Part shown: piece by piece, positions 26,797 through 27,929 of the stretch
How positions within the stretch are numbered: position 1 is the stretch's first letter
Layout: each line of letters begins with the position of its first letter
From: S012-109 sp964425105
GTDB lineage: Bacteria; Pseudomonadota; Gammaproteobacteria; SZUA-140
Length of the DNA: 27,929 nt
Direction of reading: 5' to 3'
NCBI GenBank assembly: GCA_964425105.1
Contig: CAYRLE010000031.1
Location: 1-27,929, forward strand
Made by a program: the position numbers and the translations under genes
The notes under the pieces: generated by a model
Databases searched by the model: none
What the model saw: only the letters and a program-made list of their open reading frames with translations
Told to the model about the DNA's origin: nothing

Positions 26797-27390
26797 ATGG
26801 CATCTAAGCAGTCTTTGAAGCAGGGTGAGAAAATTCTCTTTGGCATCGCGATCGTATTCGTCATTGCCGCAGTGATCGGTTATATCGCCATGGAGACCTA
26901 CCGGGCCCGTTCCGACAAGCCGGTTTTCGCAAGCAAGACCCATTTCAATCTTTCTCCCGCCGGCCTGCGGGGCTCAGCTACCTTTCGCAAGTCACGCTGT
27001 ACCTCCTGCCACCGTGCCTTGCGCAACGGCACCAACATGGGCCTGTCCCTGGATGGTGTAGGTTCCAGGCGCAGCAGGGAATGGCTTTACAATTTTCTCC
27101 GTGACCCTGAGGCGACCTATGGCTCGCCCACAGTGGATCACGGCTATCCACCCAAGGAAGCCGCCTATGTTGCATCCCTCCCAGACAAGGACCTGCAGGA
27201 CATAGCCGCTTTCATATCGGAACTGAAGGCCGACCAGGGGTCTGCCTCCGCACCCCAACCGCCAGAAGGCCGCTCTGAATTCATCGACAGCATGGTGGGT
27301 GCTTTTGCCCCCGATAGCTGGAAGGATAAATATCAGGACATACGGGATCAGGACCAACAAGTGTTACCGCAGCAAGGAGAATCACAATGA
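26797..27390 (+). CDS. Membrane-anchored monohaem cytochrome c
   Basis: 197 residues from ATG 26797 (a GTG three bases earlier is also possible; AGGA at 26785-26788 fits both). One N-terminal helix (about 13-32) anchors a periplasmic haem domain with CTSCH at 68-72. The helix LPDKDLQDIAAFISEL near 128-143 is the usual C-terminal helix of class I cytochrome c. The expected MPP-type methionine is not visible in its normal place; VDHGYPP (H115) is there instead, so the distal ligand is unclear. A proline- and charge-rich tail of about 50 residues follows. It overlaps the next gene by ATGA. NorC is an alternative but the motif pattern does not match well. Confidence 0.82.
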   Translation: MASKQSLKQGEKILFGIAIVFVIAAVIGYIAMETYRARSDKPVFASKTHFNLSPAGLRGSATFRKSRCTSCHRALRNGTNMGLSLDGVGSRRSREWLYNFLRDPEATYGSPTVDHGYPPKEAAYVASLPDKDLQDIAAFISELKADQGSASAPQPPEGRSEFIDSMVGAFAPDSWKDKYQDIRDQDQQVLPQQGESQ

Positions 27391-27908
27391 GCAGTGAGGC
27401 GCCGTGGGCCAGCGACAAGGTCTACACCCAGTATACCCTGTACTTCGTCTATGCCTGCATCATCTACAGTATCATCGGTTTCAGCTGGGGGGCAATGATG
27501 GGCGGGATAGCTGAATTTCGCCATTTTGTGGATCATCGCCTGCATGGCAATCTCATCGTCAGGGCGCATACCCATGTCAATCTGCTGGGCTGGGTCGAAA
27601 TGGCTATCTTCGCTGCAGTCTACTATATCGTCCCGCGCCTCGCGCGCCGTCCCATCCACAGCCTGAATCTGGTCAAGGTGCACTTTTGGATTCACAATTT
27701 TGGCCTCATCGGCATGGTGGTGTTGTTCACTATGGCGGGCGTGGTAGGCGGCACCGCCAGCCAGAGCCAGCCGCCGGAGGCGGTGGAGGCCATGATCCGG
27801 CCCATCCTGGCCACCATGGGCATCTTCGGCTCCCTGGTGCTGCTGGCCAACCTGATCTGGGGCTACAATGTCTTTCGTACCGCCGTGGGTTGGGGCAAAG
27901 ACCGATGA
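27387..27908 (+). CDS. Small heme-copper oxidase subunit I-like membrane protein
   Basis: 173 residues with four predicted helices (about 17-37, 62-82, 98-120, 141-162). The stretch RAHTHVNLLGWVEMAIFAAV resembles helix II of NorB/cbb3-type subunit I, which carries a haem-ligand histidine (here H61 or H63); YYIVPRL follows as in that family, and HFWIHNFGLIGM (H99, H103) resembles helix III. The helices VI, VII and X that hold the copper site and the other haem ligands are absent, so it cannot be a complete oxidase. AAGGAGA is a good ribosome site. It is translationally coupled to the cytochrome c before it and to the gene after it. Confidence 0.75.
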   Translation: MSSEAPWASDKVYTQYTLYFVYACIIYSIIGFSWGAMMGGIAEFRHFVDHRLHGNLIVRAHTHVNLLGWVEMAIFAAVYYIVPRLARRPIHSLNLVKVHFWIHNFGLIGMVVLFTMAGVVGGTASQSQPPEAVEAMIRPILATMGIFGSLVLLANLIWGYNVFRTAVGWGKDR

Positions 27909-27929
27909 ACGGCCGCTTGCTCATGATTG
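27905..27929 (+). CDS. Start of a further gene, cut by the window edge
   Basis: ATG 27905 overlaps the previous stop by four bases and reads MNGRLLMI before the window ends. A hydrophobic N-terminus is suggested. Genes for copper-delivery SCO proteins often sit in such oxidase clusters, but nothing visible proves it. Confidence 0.45.

Noticed and set aside
26797..27908. NorC-NorB nitric oxide reductase pair
   Set aside because: The second protein has only four helices and lacks the helices that carry the catalytic metal sites; the cytochrome does not show the NorC pattern.

Overview
This window is GC-rich (about 64% by eye) gammaproteobacterial chromosome. The conserved order of core genes (end of a spoT-like gene, ridA, recG, ubiC, ubiA; caxA, kdsD, kdsC, lptA, lptB, rpoN, hpf, ptsN, hprK, rapZ, EIIA-Man-like, HPr, EI) is typical of gammaproteobacteria. 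The hprK gene between ptsN and rapZ, plus a cytochrome c4 / membrane cytochrome c / small heme-copper-oxidase-like cluster at the right end, points to a respiratory, probably Chromatiales-like (possibly sulfur-oxidising) lineage rather than an enteric. That taxonomic placement is inference. A run of exactly 100 N shows that this is a draft assembly.

Layout. 1-49: 3' end of a probable spoT. 244-4308 (+): ridA, recG, ubiC, ubiA (enamine detoxification, fork rescue, the first two steps of ubiquinone synthesis). 4446-8455 (+): caxA, kdsD, kdsC, lptA, lptB (cation exchange, Kdo synthesis, LPS export); lptC is missing from its usual slot between kdsC and lptA. 8607-15418 (+): rpoN, hpf, ptsN, hprK, rapZ, EIIA-Man-like, HPr, EI, a soluble nitrogen/carbon-status phosphorelay with no sugar permease in view. 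15561-16919 (+): mgtE. 16983-18962 (-): a lone hydantoinase/oxoprolinase A subunit. 19090-22146 (+): a three-gene Gld-like ABC exporter. 22181-22996 (+): mutM. 23293-23748 (+): a PsiE-family membrane protein, convergent with 23740-25176 (-), an unrecognised multi-spanning protein with a GT-C-like feel. 25429-27929 (+): a 30-residue single-span peptide, a dihaem cytochrome c4, a membrane-anchored monohaem cytochrome c, a 4-helix protein resembling the N-terminal part of heme-copper oxidase subunit I, and the first codons of another gene.

The most unusual structure is a dispersed family of intergenic heptamer repeats (GTGATGA/GTGATGC or GTGAGGC/GTGAGGG units), found at seven places in 28 kb, always with the G-rich arm first on the + strand. 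At five of these the run is followed by a complementary C-rich arm, so the element can fold as a hairpin. Arms match each other within a locus (up to 21 bp perfectly) although units differ between loci. The repeats abut gene ends, supply stop codons for ubiA and ptsI, overlap the end of gldG and provide the mutM Shine-Dalgarno. The assembly gap lies inside one of them, and the two contig ends share exactly 55 identical bases, so the gap is probably an assembly artefact.
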